Below, in pieces: positions 1-6,156 of a DNA stretch of 8,922 bases (position 1 is its first letter; each line of letters starts with the position of its first letter). The position numbers and the translations under genes were made by a program. The notes beneath the pieces are model-generated. The model did not search any database, was not told the origin of the DNA, and saw only the letters and a program-made list of their open reading frames with translations. The DNA comes from JBBIII01 sp037446575 (GTDB taxonomy: Bacteria; Bacteroidota; Ignavibacteria; UBA10030). The stretch lies in assembly GCA_037446575.1 (NCBI GenBank), contig JBBIII010000090.1, positions 1 through 8,922 on the forward strand. The letters run 5' to 3'.

Positions 1-65
1 TCGAGGGCGCAATAATGAGCGGCAACAAAGCCGTAGAAGAATTAAGCAAATCTAAATGGGTTTAA
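1..65 (+). CDS. C-terminal end of an upstream gene, probably a flavin amine oxidase/desaturase-type oxidoreductase (5' end outside window)
   Basis: The third frame is open from the window edge and ends in TAA at 63-65, giving a 20-residue tail that starts EGAIMSGNKAVEEL. The pattern GAIxSGxxAxxEL matches the C-terminal FAD-contacting helix of FAD-dependent amine oxidases, protoporphyrinogen oxidases and phytoene-desaturase-like proteins, where the family typically reads G-A-x-x-S-G-x-x-A-A. This is seen only over a short stretch, so the family is a recognition from one motif and the substrate cannot be stated. No obvious terminator follows: the next 159 bases are very AT-rich (23% GC at 61-120, counted by hand) without a GC-rich stem. 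Confidence 0.5.
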   Translation, partial: EGAIMSGNKAVEELSKSKWV

Positions 66-224
66 TAATTTGGCGTAAAATATTGTGCTCTTGTAATTAA
101 TGCTTTTAATATCCTTTAAGTTTGGCGTGTCTGTATAATCTCTCAATCTTAATATTGCAATTCTACTTATGGAACAAACAAATAACATATATCGTAAATT
201 GAACAGAAGTGAAAATAGCGGAAT

Positions 225-359
225 ATGAAAAAAATAAAATATAAATCATTAGCAAGAAAAGGACAGAAGATTGGAATTATCTCCGTTATTATTGCATTAT
301 TCCCGGCGCTCTTCTATTCTGCTTATTACTTTACGCGCGGTGTATTGGACTTTAGGTAG
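225..359 (+). CDS. Possible small single-pass membrane protein, 44 residues
   Basis: ATG at 225 opens a 44-codon frame ending in TAG at 357. The product has a strongly basic start (MKKIKYKSLARKGQK), one hydrophobic stretch of about 20 residues (roughly 16-35, IGIISVIIALFPALFYSAYY) and a short tail ending GVLDFR. Basic residues before the hydrophobic stretch fit an N-in, single-pass inner-membrane topology. Codon choice is AT-rich like the neighbouring genes. The weak points are the absence of a clear Shine-Dalgarno sequence (upstream is gaaaatagcggaat) and the short length. It lies alone between the upstream oxidoreductase tail and dxr. I do not recognise a family. A chance frame is possible, but the charge and hydrophobicity layout is protein-like. 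Confidence 0.42.
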   Translation: MKKIKYKSLARKGQKIGIISVIIALFPALFYSAYYFTRGVLDFR

Positions 360-531
360 AGCTAACTCCTGAGCCATTCGCGCACTGTTTTTACAGTTGT
401 GGAAAATTCTTTGACCCTCCTTTCCGTGTATATTCAGGGGGATACCATGTACCTTCCGATTTCCATTCTTCGACTTACACTTCCTTGCCATTCCTTTCCT
501 TTTTGATTAACTTAAAAACAGGCAAGGTATA
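360..531. other. Intergenic patch with raised GC and no confident gene
   Basis: This 172-base stretch separates the small membrane frame from dxr. Bases 361-480 are about 45% GC by hand count, against 23-32% for bases 61-180. It contains a short perfect hairpin, ACTGT-TTTT-ACAGT at 384-397, not followed by a T-run, so it is not a convincing terminator. A 64-codon frame runs on the opposite strand (297-491), and a 58-codon frame without an ATG runs on the + strand (356-531 region); neither resembles a family I know, and their codons are unlike those of the flanking genes. It may be the 5' leader of dxr, a decayed fragment, or a small RNA; the sequence does not decide. Confidence 0.3.
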
Positions 532-1686
532 ATGAGTCAGACAATTAAGAATATTGCAATACTCGGTTCCACTGGTTCAATCGGTAAAAACACGCTTTTG
601 GTTGCCGGTAATATGCGCGATAAATTTCGGGTTACATACCTGACAACTAACACAAATATAGAATTATTGTTAGTTCAAACAGCTAAATTCAAGCCAAAAG
701 GCGTTGTTGTCCTAAACGAAATAAAAGCATCAGAGCTTCGGCAATCGGTTGGCAACGATGTCGAAGTTCTTACAGGACGGGAAGGTTTGTTAGAAATTGT
801 TCGCCGCGATGATATAGATATTGTCGTAAATTCGCTTGTTGGGTTTGCAGGTTTAAAACCTACCGTTGAAGCTATAAAAAGCCGAAAAAATATCGCACTT
901 GCAAATAAAGAAACACTCGTTGTTGCAGGTGAATATATTACAAAGCTGTTGAAAGAAAACACCGTATCTTTACTTCCTATTGATAGCGAGCACAGCGCAA
1001 TACTTCAATGCCTTGCGGGCGAGGATTGGAAAAGTATTAACAAGATCATTCTTACAGCTTCTGGGGGACCATTTTTAAATATTCCGAAAGAACAATTTAG
1101 CTCAATTACTGTCGAAGACGCGTTGAAGCACCCTAACTGGAAGATGGGAAATAAAATTACGATAGATTCCGCTACTTTGATGAACAAAGGATTGGAAGTT
1201 ATTGAAGCGCATTGGCTTTTCAATTTGCCGGCTGAGCAAATAGATGTTGTAATTCATCCGCAATCAATTATCCATTCAATGGTAGAATTTATAGATGGTT
1301 CTGTAAAAGCTCAACTTGGCGTGCCAGACATGAAAATTCCAATACAATATGCGTTGACATATCCTGAGCGCTGTTATCTAAATGGAAACCGCGTAAACTT
1401 TCCACAGCTTCATAATTTGTCTTTTTTTACTCCTGATTTTGAAAAATTCAGGTGTTTGCAGTTAGCTTTCGATGCGCTTAAAGCCGGCGGTACCTCTACG
1501 GCAATTCTCAATGCCGCTAATGAAGTGGCTGTGCAAGCGTTTTTAGAAAGAAAAATATCCTTTAAACGCATTCCAGAATTGATCGAGCAATCGCTTAGTC
1601 ATATTGCAAATCATTCTACAACAGAACTTGAATATATATACGAAGCCGACAGACGGACGCGCGAATTTATTAAAAACTTAATTTAA
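532..1686 (+). CDS. dxr: 1-deoxy-D-xylulose 5-phosphate reductoisomerase
   Basis: Converts 1-deoxy-D-xylulose 5-phosphate to 2-C-methyl-D-erythritol 4-phosphate with NADPH, the first committed step of the MEP isoprenoid pathway, in the cytoplasm; the target of fosmidomycin. The 384-residue length is normal (E. coli protein 398). Visible hallmarks in order: the NADPH-binding GSTGSIG at 12-18; ANKET at 124-128; the metal-binding PIDSEH with D151 and E153; TASGGPF at 175-181; HPNWKMG at 200-206; and IDSATLMNKGLE at 211-222, where E222 is the third metal ligand and N218/K219 contact substrate. HPQSIIHSMVEF at 242-253 and NAANEVAVQAF near 327-337 are also typical. All expected catalytic residues are present. 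The start is preceded by AAGG with a 4-base gap, and the NADPH motif falls at the usual distance from this Met. A 77-base gap separates it from rseP, an adjacency seen in many bacteria. Confidence 0.98.
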   Translation: MSQTIKNIAILGSTGSIGKNTLLVAGNMRDKFRVTYLTTNTNIELLLVQTAKFKPKGVVVLNEIKASELRQSVGNDVEVLTGREGLLEIVRRDDIDIVVNSLVGFAGLKPTVEAIKSRKNIALANKETLVVAGEYITKLLKENTVSLLPIDSEHSAILQCLAGEDWKSINKIILTASGGPFLNIPKEQFSSITVEDALKHPNWKMGNKITIDSATLMNKGLEVIEAHWLFNLPAEQIDVVIHPQSIIHSMVEFIDGSVKAQLGVPDMKIPIQYALTYPERCYLNGNRVNFPQLHNLSFFTPDFEKFRCLQLAFDALKAGGTSTAILNAANEVAVQAFLERKISFKRIPELIEQSLSHIANHSTTELEYIYEADRRTREFIKNLI

Positions 1687-1763
1687 TGTTTTGGGAATTT
1701 GTTTTCTGTTTTTTTTGTTAAATTACATAGAAAAAATAATTGACAACTAATAATAAATAGCTT

Positions 1764-3077
1764 ATGGAAATACTTATAACAATATTTTACTTCATTATTA
1801 CAATCGGAATACTTGTATTCGTTCATGAACTCGGGCATTTTCTTGCCGCAAAGTATTTCAAAATGCGAGTTGACACATTCAGTATCGGATTTCCGCCGCG
1901 GGCATTCGGTAAAAAAATTGGCGAGACCGATTATTGCATATCCTGGATTCCCATTGGCGGATATGTAAAGATTGCCGGAATGATTGATGAAAGCTTAGAT
2001 ACAGAACATTTGAATAAAGAACCAAAACCGTGGGAATTCCGCTCTAAGCCCAAATGGCAGCAAGCAATAGTGCTTTCTGCCGGCGTGCTGATGAACCTTT
2101 TGCTTGCCATTGTAATATTTTGGGGAATAATATATTATCAAGGCAAAACAGTACGTCCGACTACTGAAATTGGATTCGTAACAAAAGAAAGTTCTGCCGC
2201 AAAAGCTGGTTTAAGAGTTGGCGATAAAATTTTAGCAATCAATAATAAACAAATTAAAAATTGGGATGAGATTGAGAGTTTTATCTATACCGAATCTGTT
2301 GCAAATGATATTACATTACGAGTTGAACGCTTCGGCAAAGAAAATGAAATCAGGATTTTACGTTCAGATATACCTGACTTCACAGAAGAACGATTTGGCA
2401 TTTTGCCAACAGGACTTGCGGCGGTTGTATCAACAGTGGAAAAAGGTAAGCCAGCCGATAAAATCGGACTTCAATCTGGAGATACAATTAATACAATCAA
2501 CGGAACGAAGGTGTGGTTTGGTTCATTACAGGAAATTGTTAGAGAAAATGCAGGAAAAGAAATATTGCTCACATGGATACGCGGAGAAGAAAAGATGGAA
2601 GCGCTAGTAACACCGACATCTGAAGGAAGAATAGGAATTTCCCTCGATGTTGCTTATACCGGTCCTGTTTTTGTTGAACAATATGGATTTCTTGAAGCTC
2701 TGCCTGCCGGAATCAGAGAATTAAAAATTACTACAGAACTCTTCATTTCTAATTTGTATCAAATTGTCGTCGGTAAAGCGTCATTAAGTAAATCCGTCGG
2801 TGGACCTGTAAAAATTGCGCAGTTAGCAAAGAGATCGGCAGATAGCGGAATAATTCAGTTCTTTGGATTTCTCGCTTTGCTTAGCATAAGTCTTGCATTG
2901 CTAAATATATTGCCATTTCCTGCTTTGGACGGGGGACATTTAGTATTTCTCGGCTTCGAGGCAATTTTTAGGAGAGAAGTACCAAGCAAAATAAAAATTG
3001 TTATTCAACAAGCTGGGATTATTTTGCTTCTTGTGTTTATGGCGTTCGTTATTTATAATGATGTTATAAATTTTTGA
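1764..3077 (+). CDS. rseP: Site-2 intramembrane zinc metalloprotease with two PDZ domains
   Basis: Inner-membrane protease that cuts transmembrane segments; in E. coli RseP cleaves the anti-sigma factor RseA and removes leftover signal peptides. The 437 residues include the zinc motif HELGH at 21-25 inside the first membrane helix, FSIGFPP at 39-45, the membrane-associated GGYVKI at 65-70, a second helix at about 102-124, two periplasmic PDZ domains (about 130-205 and 213-290; AGLRVGDKILAIN and IGLQSGDTINTING carry the ligand-loop patterns), then the third catalytic helix with NILPFPALDGGH at 381-392, where D389 is the third zinc ligand, and a last helix at about 415-432. Every catalytic residue is intact. 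No Shine-Dalgarno sequence is visible before ATG 1764 (aataataaatagctt), unlike the genes downstream; the start is set by the position of HELGH relative to the N-terminus. The local substrate is unknown; no sigma/anti-sigma pair is in the window. Confidence 0.97.
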   Translation: MEILITIFYFIITIGILVFVHELGHFLAAKYFKMRVDTFSIGFPPRAFGKKIGETDYCISWIPIGGYVKIAGMIDESLDTEHLNKEPKPWEFRSKPKWQQAIVLSAGVLMNLLLAIVIFWGIIYYQGKTVRPTTEIGFVTKESSAAKAGLRVGDKILAINNKQIKNWDEIESFIYTESVANDITLRVERFGKENEIRILRSDIPDFTEERFGILPTGLAAVVSTVEKGKPADKIGLQSGDTINTINGTKVWFGSLQEIVRENAGKEILLTWIRGEEKMEALVTPTSEGRIGISLDVAYTGPVFVEQYGFLEALPAGIRELKITTELFISNLYQIVVGKASLSKSVGGPVKIAQLAKRSADSGIIQFFGFLALLSISLALLNILPFPALDGGHLVFLGFEAIFRREVPSKIKIVIQQAGIILLLVFMAFVIYNDVINF

Positions 3078-3128
3078 TTTTTTTAAAATGTGATAATTGT
3101 CAACACGTCTTATTGCTCCATCGGCTAA

Positions 3129-3141
3129 GTTAATTATTAAC
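3129..3141. promoter_or_regulatory. Odd-length perfect palindrome upstream of the exported-protein gene
   Basis: GTTAAT-T-ATTAAC is a perfect 6+1+6 palindrome sitting 8 bases before the AAGGAG ribosome-binding site of the gene at 3165. It could be a regulator site at the start of the envelope cluster. It is short and AT-rich, so chance occurrence is quite possible, and no promoter hexamers could be placed around it with confidence. Confidence 0.18.
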
Positions 3142-3164
3142 AATTAAATAAGGAGCCACAAATT

Positions 3165-4307
3165 ATGATAATTAATAAGAAAGTTCATAGTGTTGCTCTA
3201 GGGCTAACACTTTTATTATTGTGTTTTGTATCTATGAGTAATGCACAGTTAGAAAGAATTCAATTAAACTTTGAAACATATGAAGTAATTTACCTTACGG
3301 ATTTTGTAGACGTAAGAAGTCAAAAACTAAGTCCAAATGTTACTGGCATATCGCTAGATATTGAATTCAAAGACGAGAATAGACATCAAATATATATTTA
3401 CGTGGAAGCAAGACTTGCGCTATTGAATGAGAAAGAAGACTATATTGTAAGAGGGTTCACAAATAAATTTGACGTGATAAAGAAAAAAACACTTGTCACA
3501 AGTCATTTTGCCAGAGGATCAAGTGAAATATATATTGTTGATGAAGGTTATCAAGAAAATAAACAGCTACGTAAAAAATTAGAAAATATAGCAAATAAGA
3601 ACCCGATGGCTCCCCCGGGCACTTATAGAATTATCATGAAGGTTTATGATTTTGAAACCAAAAAACCCATACCTGGTGGTGATGCCGAGAAAACTATTTT
3701 TATTCCTTTCTCAACAGTAGATGAAGCGTTTGTTGAAATTATAGATCCAAAAACCGGAAGCGCTTTCAACAACTTAGCCCCTACATTTAACTGGACAACA
3801 AGTGCAAATGCTGTCAGAGTTTCTGTATTTGAAGCTCTTACGAATCACAGGTCACCGCAAGACGCCTTAACTGGTGGTAGTCCGAGTTTAGTTAGAAAAT
3901 CATATGAAGATAAAAATCGCACAGCAGATTTTTCAGGGACTTCACTAACCTATCCTGCTGATGCAGAACGAAAGCTTGAGCAGAATAAAGCTTATGTGCT
4001 AAGAGTTGAAGCAAGAGTAGTAACAAATCGCGGCGATGTGTTCCGTCCAAGCCAACCAGTGGTTTTCCGTATTACTGATGATAAAGTCGGACAGATGCTT
4101 GATAACTTTTTGAATGCTTTCAGTGGATCAGCGTCTGCAACGTATTCCACGCTTCGCTCAGAACCGAGCAACTGGGTTGCTTGGCCCGCTTATGGCAATA
4201 TTGTATTAGACGGCAGGACAATTAATGAAGCCGATCTACAAACATTGTTAAATGAACTTTCCGGTAGGTCAGAGCTAAAATTACAACTTGGTATTGAAAA
4301 TCAATAA
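3165..4307 (+). CDS. Exported protein of unknown function with a C-terminal Ig/fibronectin-like region
   Basis: Not a family I can name. The 380 residues begin with a clear Sec signal peptide: a basic MIINKK start, hydrophobic core 10-22, and a likely cut after SMSNA (A27|Q28). No lipobox cysteine, so it should be a soluble periplasmic or surface protein. Residues about 30-185 are beta-strand-rich with a charged central part (KQLRKKLENI, 133-142) and end in APPGTYRIIMKVYDF (149-163), which looks like a strand of an Ig-type sandwich. Residues about 188-304 resemble a second sandwich: IIDPKTGSAF, then APTFNWT (205-211), and later YVLRVEARV (277-285), the P-x-F-x-W ... Y-x-x-x-V spacing common in FnIII-like domains. 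A predicted helical/turn tail follows (305-380), including LDGRTINEADLQTLLNEL. The start has a strong AAGGAG 9 bases upstream (3150-3155). The next gene begins 17 bases after the stop, so the two are very likely co-transcribed and may act together in the envelope. Confidence 0.85.
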   Translation: MIINKKVHSVALGLTLLLLCFVSMSNAQLERIQLNFETYEVIYLTDFVDVRSQKLSPNVTGISLDIEFKDENRHQIYIYVEARLALLNEKEDYIVRGFTNKFDVIKKKTLVTSHFARGSSEIYIVDEGYQENKQLRKKLENIANKNPMAPPGTYRIIMKVYDFETKKPIPGGDAEKTIFIPFSTVDEAFVEIIDPKTGSAFNNLAPTFNWTTSANAVRVSVFEALTNHRSPQDALTGGSPSLVRKSYEDKNRTADFSGTSLTYPADAERKLEQNKAYVLRVEARVVTNRGDVFRPSQPVVFRITDDKVGQMLDNFLNAFSGSASATYSTLRSEPSNWVAWPAYGNIVLDGRTINEADLQTLLNELSGRSELKLQLGIENQ

Positions 4308-4311
4308 GCAT

Positions 4312-4318
4312 AAAGGAG
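4312..4318 (+). promoter_or_regulatory. Strong ribosome-binding site fixing the FecR-domain protein start
   Basis: AAAGGAG lies in the 17-base gap between the two genes, 6 bases before ATG 4325. This is ideal Shine-Dalgarno spacing, and it supports translation of both genes from one message. Confidence 0.75.
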
Positions 4319-4324
4319 AAGACC

Positions 4325-6016
4325 ATGAAAAGTAAAATATTAATAATTTCTATTTTGGCGCTCCTTGTTCTGCTTTCACTGGGACAAAAAAGTCAACAAG
4401 ATAAGAAAGATATTTCCGCATACATTATAAAAGTTATTAGAGATGTTGATATGAAAGCGCCAACAACAGGTTGGCAAAAAGCAGTTCCTTTGACCAAGTT
4501 GAAATCGGGCTATGAAGTCAAAACGGATAAAGGTTCGTTAGCAATGATACTTTTTGCCGATCAGTCGAAGCTCATTTTGCGGGAAAAATCGATTGTAACG
4601 ATTAAAGGCGAAGTACAAGGCAAAGAAATACTAAGCCGTAGTGTCCACATGGATCGTGGAAATATGATATTTAATGTAAAGAAATCTGAATCCGAACAAT
4701 TTCGTTTTTCATCTCCAATTTCAGTGGCGTCTATACGTGGAACCGAAGGCGGTTATATTTCTGGCGGAAATCAAGATTTATTAACGATCTCTGAAGGACT
4801 TGCTGAATTTACAAATTCTATCTCTGGTAATTCATCTATTGTGGGAGCGGGTCAGACTGGTATTGCAGATAGTTCGGGAAAATTAAATGTTCGAGAAGCA
4901 AACAAGAAAGAATTAGATAATATTCAAAGCGGTGCGTCTGAAGGTGAAGGACAACAAGAAAAATCAACAGAAAAAGGCGTTGTAATTGCAGGAACAATTG
5001 CATTCGATCCATCACCAACAGAAGGCAATGCGACTACTATCAAACTCGATTTAAGCCAAACAGATACAACAATTAACACTGTGAAATTTCACTATCGTAG
5101 ACAGGGCGCTACAGATTATACACAAGCAGAAATGATAATGGATGGTAAAATAGCCACTTCTGAAATTCCAGCAGATAAAGTATTAAGTCCCTCGTTAGAA
5201 TATTACTTTGTAATAACAGTTGGTAATCAAAATCTAAGTCTTCCTTCTGGTGGCGCGGAATCTCCCGGTTCTGTTGCCGTATCTGCTTCGATTTCTTCGA
5301 GCGCTGGCGGGATTCAAATTTCAGCTACACCATCATTTAGCCCATCACCAGTTCGCTCGTTTATAAATCTCGATTCGAAATTAGATATGTCCAATGTTAC
5401 AGTTTCAATTAATTCAGTTGCATTGAAATACCGCCGAAGCGGGCAGGCAAGTTTTAATACTTTAGATATGGCGTTATCCAATAAAGTAGCCACTTCAACA
5501 ATTCCAGGAATTGATGTGCGTCCGCCAGAATTAGAATATTACTTTATTGTAAAAATAGCGGACTCTGTCGGAACAGAAATTTTATTGCCCAGCGATGGGG
5601 CTTCTTCTCCATTAAAATTAAAAGTTCCGCCATTAACCAGAATTGTCCCTGCGTTCAGCGCTTTAAAATCTAAGTCAGCCGGTATTGTGCATGTTAATTT
5701 TTCATCTCTACAGGCAAATGTTACAGGTATAAACTTATTCCACAAAAAGGAAAATGAGGCAACGTTTACAGAATTAATTCTTACTCTAAGCGGTCAAGTT
5801 GCAACTGGTCGTTTAGAGGGAGATAAAGTAAAATTCCCAAAGTTAGAATATTATTTATCAATAAAATTTGAGGATGGTTCAACTGTAATTGTTCCGGAAA
5901 ATGGCGAAACGGCTCCATTATCAGTTCCGGTACAGGCAATACAGCGCGAATTAAGAATTCCTGGACAAACAGGATCTTTGCAGAAAAAAGTTCTTGTATT
6001 GAAATGGAGTGAATAG
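4325..6016 (+). CDS. Exported FecR-domain protein with three repeated beta-rich modules
   Basis: The 563-residue product starts with a signal peptide (basic MKSK, hydrophobic 5-19, probable cut near SLG|Q at 20-21; no lipobox). A FecR domain follows at about 33-185: AYIIKVIRDVD, the GSLAMILFADQSKLILREKS strand pair (70-89), RGNMIFNV (111-118) and the family hallmark SVASIRGTEGG (133-143), then the LLTISEGLAEF strand. After a Gln/Glu-rich linker (200-218) come three copies of a module of about 100 residues (223-318, 332-436, 440-536), each containing a YRR-like strand, a G/S-x-x-A-T step and a P-x-LEYY strand, and ending near P-x-x-G-A/E-x-x-P. The tail (540-563) is RELRIPGQTG... and ends WSE. 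Classical FecR proteins have a cytoplasmic anti-sigma segment and a membrane helix before the FecR domain; here a signal peptide replaces them, so a direct anti-sigma role is unlikely. Downstream lies a terminator. Ligand unknown. Confidence 0.88.
   Translation: MKSKILIISILALLVLLSLGQKSQQDKKDISAYIIKVIRDVDMKAPTTGWQKAVPLTKLKSGYEVKTDKGSLAMILFADQSKLILREKSIVTIKGEVQGKEILSRSVHMDRGNMIFNVKKSESEQFRFSSPISVASIRGTEGGYISGGNQDLLTISEGLAEFTNSISGNSSIVGAGQTGIADSSGKLNVREANKKELDNIQSGASEGEGQQEKSTEKGVVIAGTIAFDPSPTEGNATTIKLDLSQTDTTINTVKFHYRRQGATDYTQAEMIMDGKIATSEIPADKVLSPSLEYYFVITVGNQNLSLPSGGAESPGSVAVSASISSSAGGIQISATPSFSPSPVRSFINLDSKLDMSNVTVSINSVALKYRRSGQASFNTLDMALSNKVATSTIPGIDVRPPELEYYFIVKIADSVGTEILLPSDGASSPLKLKVPPLTRIVPAFSALKSKSAGIVHVNFSSLQANVTGINLFHKKENEATFTELILTLSGQVATGRLEGDKVKFPKLEYYLSIKFEDGSTVIVPENGETAPLSVPVQAIQRELRIPGQTGSLQKKVLVLKWSE
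4991..5278 (+). repeat. Repeat module, copy 1 (FecR-domain protein residues 223-318)
   Basis: Beta-rich module with VKFHYRRQGATDYTQAEM (253-270), GKIATSEIPADKV (274-286), SPSLEYYFVITV (288-299) and a P-S-G-G-A-E-S-P end. At DNA level it shares TAGCCACTTC (5151-5160) and TTAGAATATTACTTT (5195-5209) with copy 2 at the same 44-base offset. Confidence 0.85.
5318..5632 (+). repeat. Repeat module, copy 2 (FecR-domain protein residues 332-436)
   Basis: Contains VALKYRRSGQASFNTLDM (365-382), NKVATSTIPGIDV (386-398), PPELEYYFIVKI (400-411) and LPSDGASSPLKLKV. DNA matches to copy 1: TAGCCACTTC at 5487-5496 and TTAGAATATTACTTT at 5531-5545. Confidence 0.85.
5642..5932 (+). repeat. Repeat module, copy 3 (FecR-domain protein residues 440-536)
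   Basis: More diverged copy: GINLFHKKENEATFTELIL (468-486) replaces the YRR strand, followed by GQVATGRLEGDKV (490-502), FPKLEYYLSIKFEDGS (504-519) and VPENGETAPLSVPV. At DNA level TTAGAATATTA (5843-5853) is retained at the same offset as in copies 1 and 2. Confidence 0.8.
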
Positions 6017-6026
6017 CTTATTTAGG

Positions 6027-6043
6027 GCAATAACGGGTATTGC
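6027..6043 (+). other. Small hairpin after the FecR-domain gene
   Basis: GCAATA-ACGGG-TATTGC forms a perfect 6-bp stem with a 5-base loop, 10 bases after the stop codon. No T-run follows, so it is not itself a terminator; it may protect the message end or be incidental. Confidence 0.35.
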
Positions 6044-6068
6044 ATAACAGATATGGTTTTAATACATT

Positions 6069-6099
6069 AAACGGCGGATATATAGTATTTCCGCCGTTT
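6069..6099 (+). terminator. Intrinsic (Rho-independent) terminator
   Basis: AAACGGCGGA (6069-6078) and TCCGCCGTTT (6090-6099) form a perfect 10-bp stem with an 11-base AT-rich loop, followed by the T-rich tail gtgtttgtttgtt. GC-rich stem plus T-rich tail after a stop codon is the standard intrinsic terminator layout. It closes the transcription unit of the two genes upstream and implies that the outer-membrane protein gene at 6157 needs its own promoter between about 6100 and 6143, or depends on read-through. Confidence 0.82.
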
Positions 6100-6143
6100 G
6101 TGTTTGTTTGTTATAAGGTTAAAAAAACACAATAAAAAATTTC

Positions 6144-6150
6144 AAAGGGG
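6144..6150 (+). promoter_or_regulatory. Ribosome-binding site of the outer-membrane protein gene
   Basis: AAAGGGG is followed by CTTTTT and ATG at 6157, a 6-base spacer. The site can fold back on itself (AAAG-GGG-CTTT, 4 bp), a weak self-occlusion that may be incidental. It fixes the start at 6157, directly before the signal peptide. Confidence 0.65.
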
Positions 6151-6156
6151 CTTTTT

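Noticed and set aside
69..128. Direct repeat TTTGGCGT at 69-76 and 121-128
   Set aside because: Two 8-base copies in AT-rich DNA can arise by chance; no third copy and no flanking symmetry.
354..372. GGTAGAGC, resembling a tRNA D-arm
   Set aside because: No matching acceptor stem, anticodon arm or T-arm (GGTTCGA) around it.
398..406. DnaA-box-like TGTGGAAAA (one mismatch to TGTGGATAA)
   Set aside because: A single imperfect site with no cluster, no dnaA/dnaN nearby and no unwinding element; expected by chance.
528..533. TATAAT with TTGATT (503-508) upstream, resembling a promoter
   Set aside because: The spacer is 19 bases and the TATAAT overlaps the dxr start codon, so a transcript would begin inside the gene.
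675..1223. Reverse-strand open frames within dxr (675-962, 1005-1223)
   Set aside because: Antisense shadows of a fully intact conserved gene; no family resemblance or ribosome-binding logic.
1740..1745. TTGACA hexamer before rseP
   Set aside because: No -10-like sequence at about 17 bases downstream; the position 17 bases on is the start codon itself.
2266..2607. 113-codon + strand frame inside rseP
   Set aside because: Overlaps the two PDZ domains of rseP in another frame; shadow frame.
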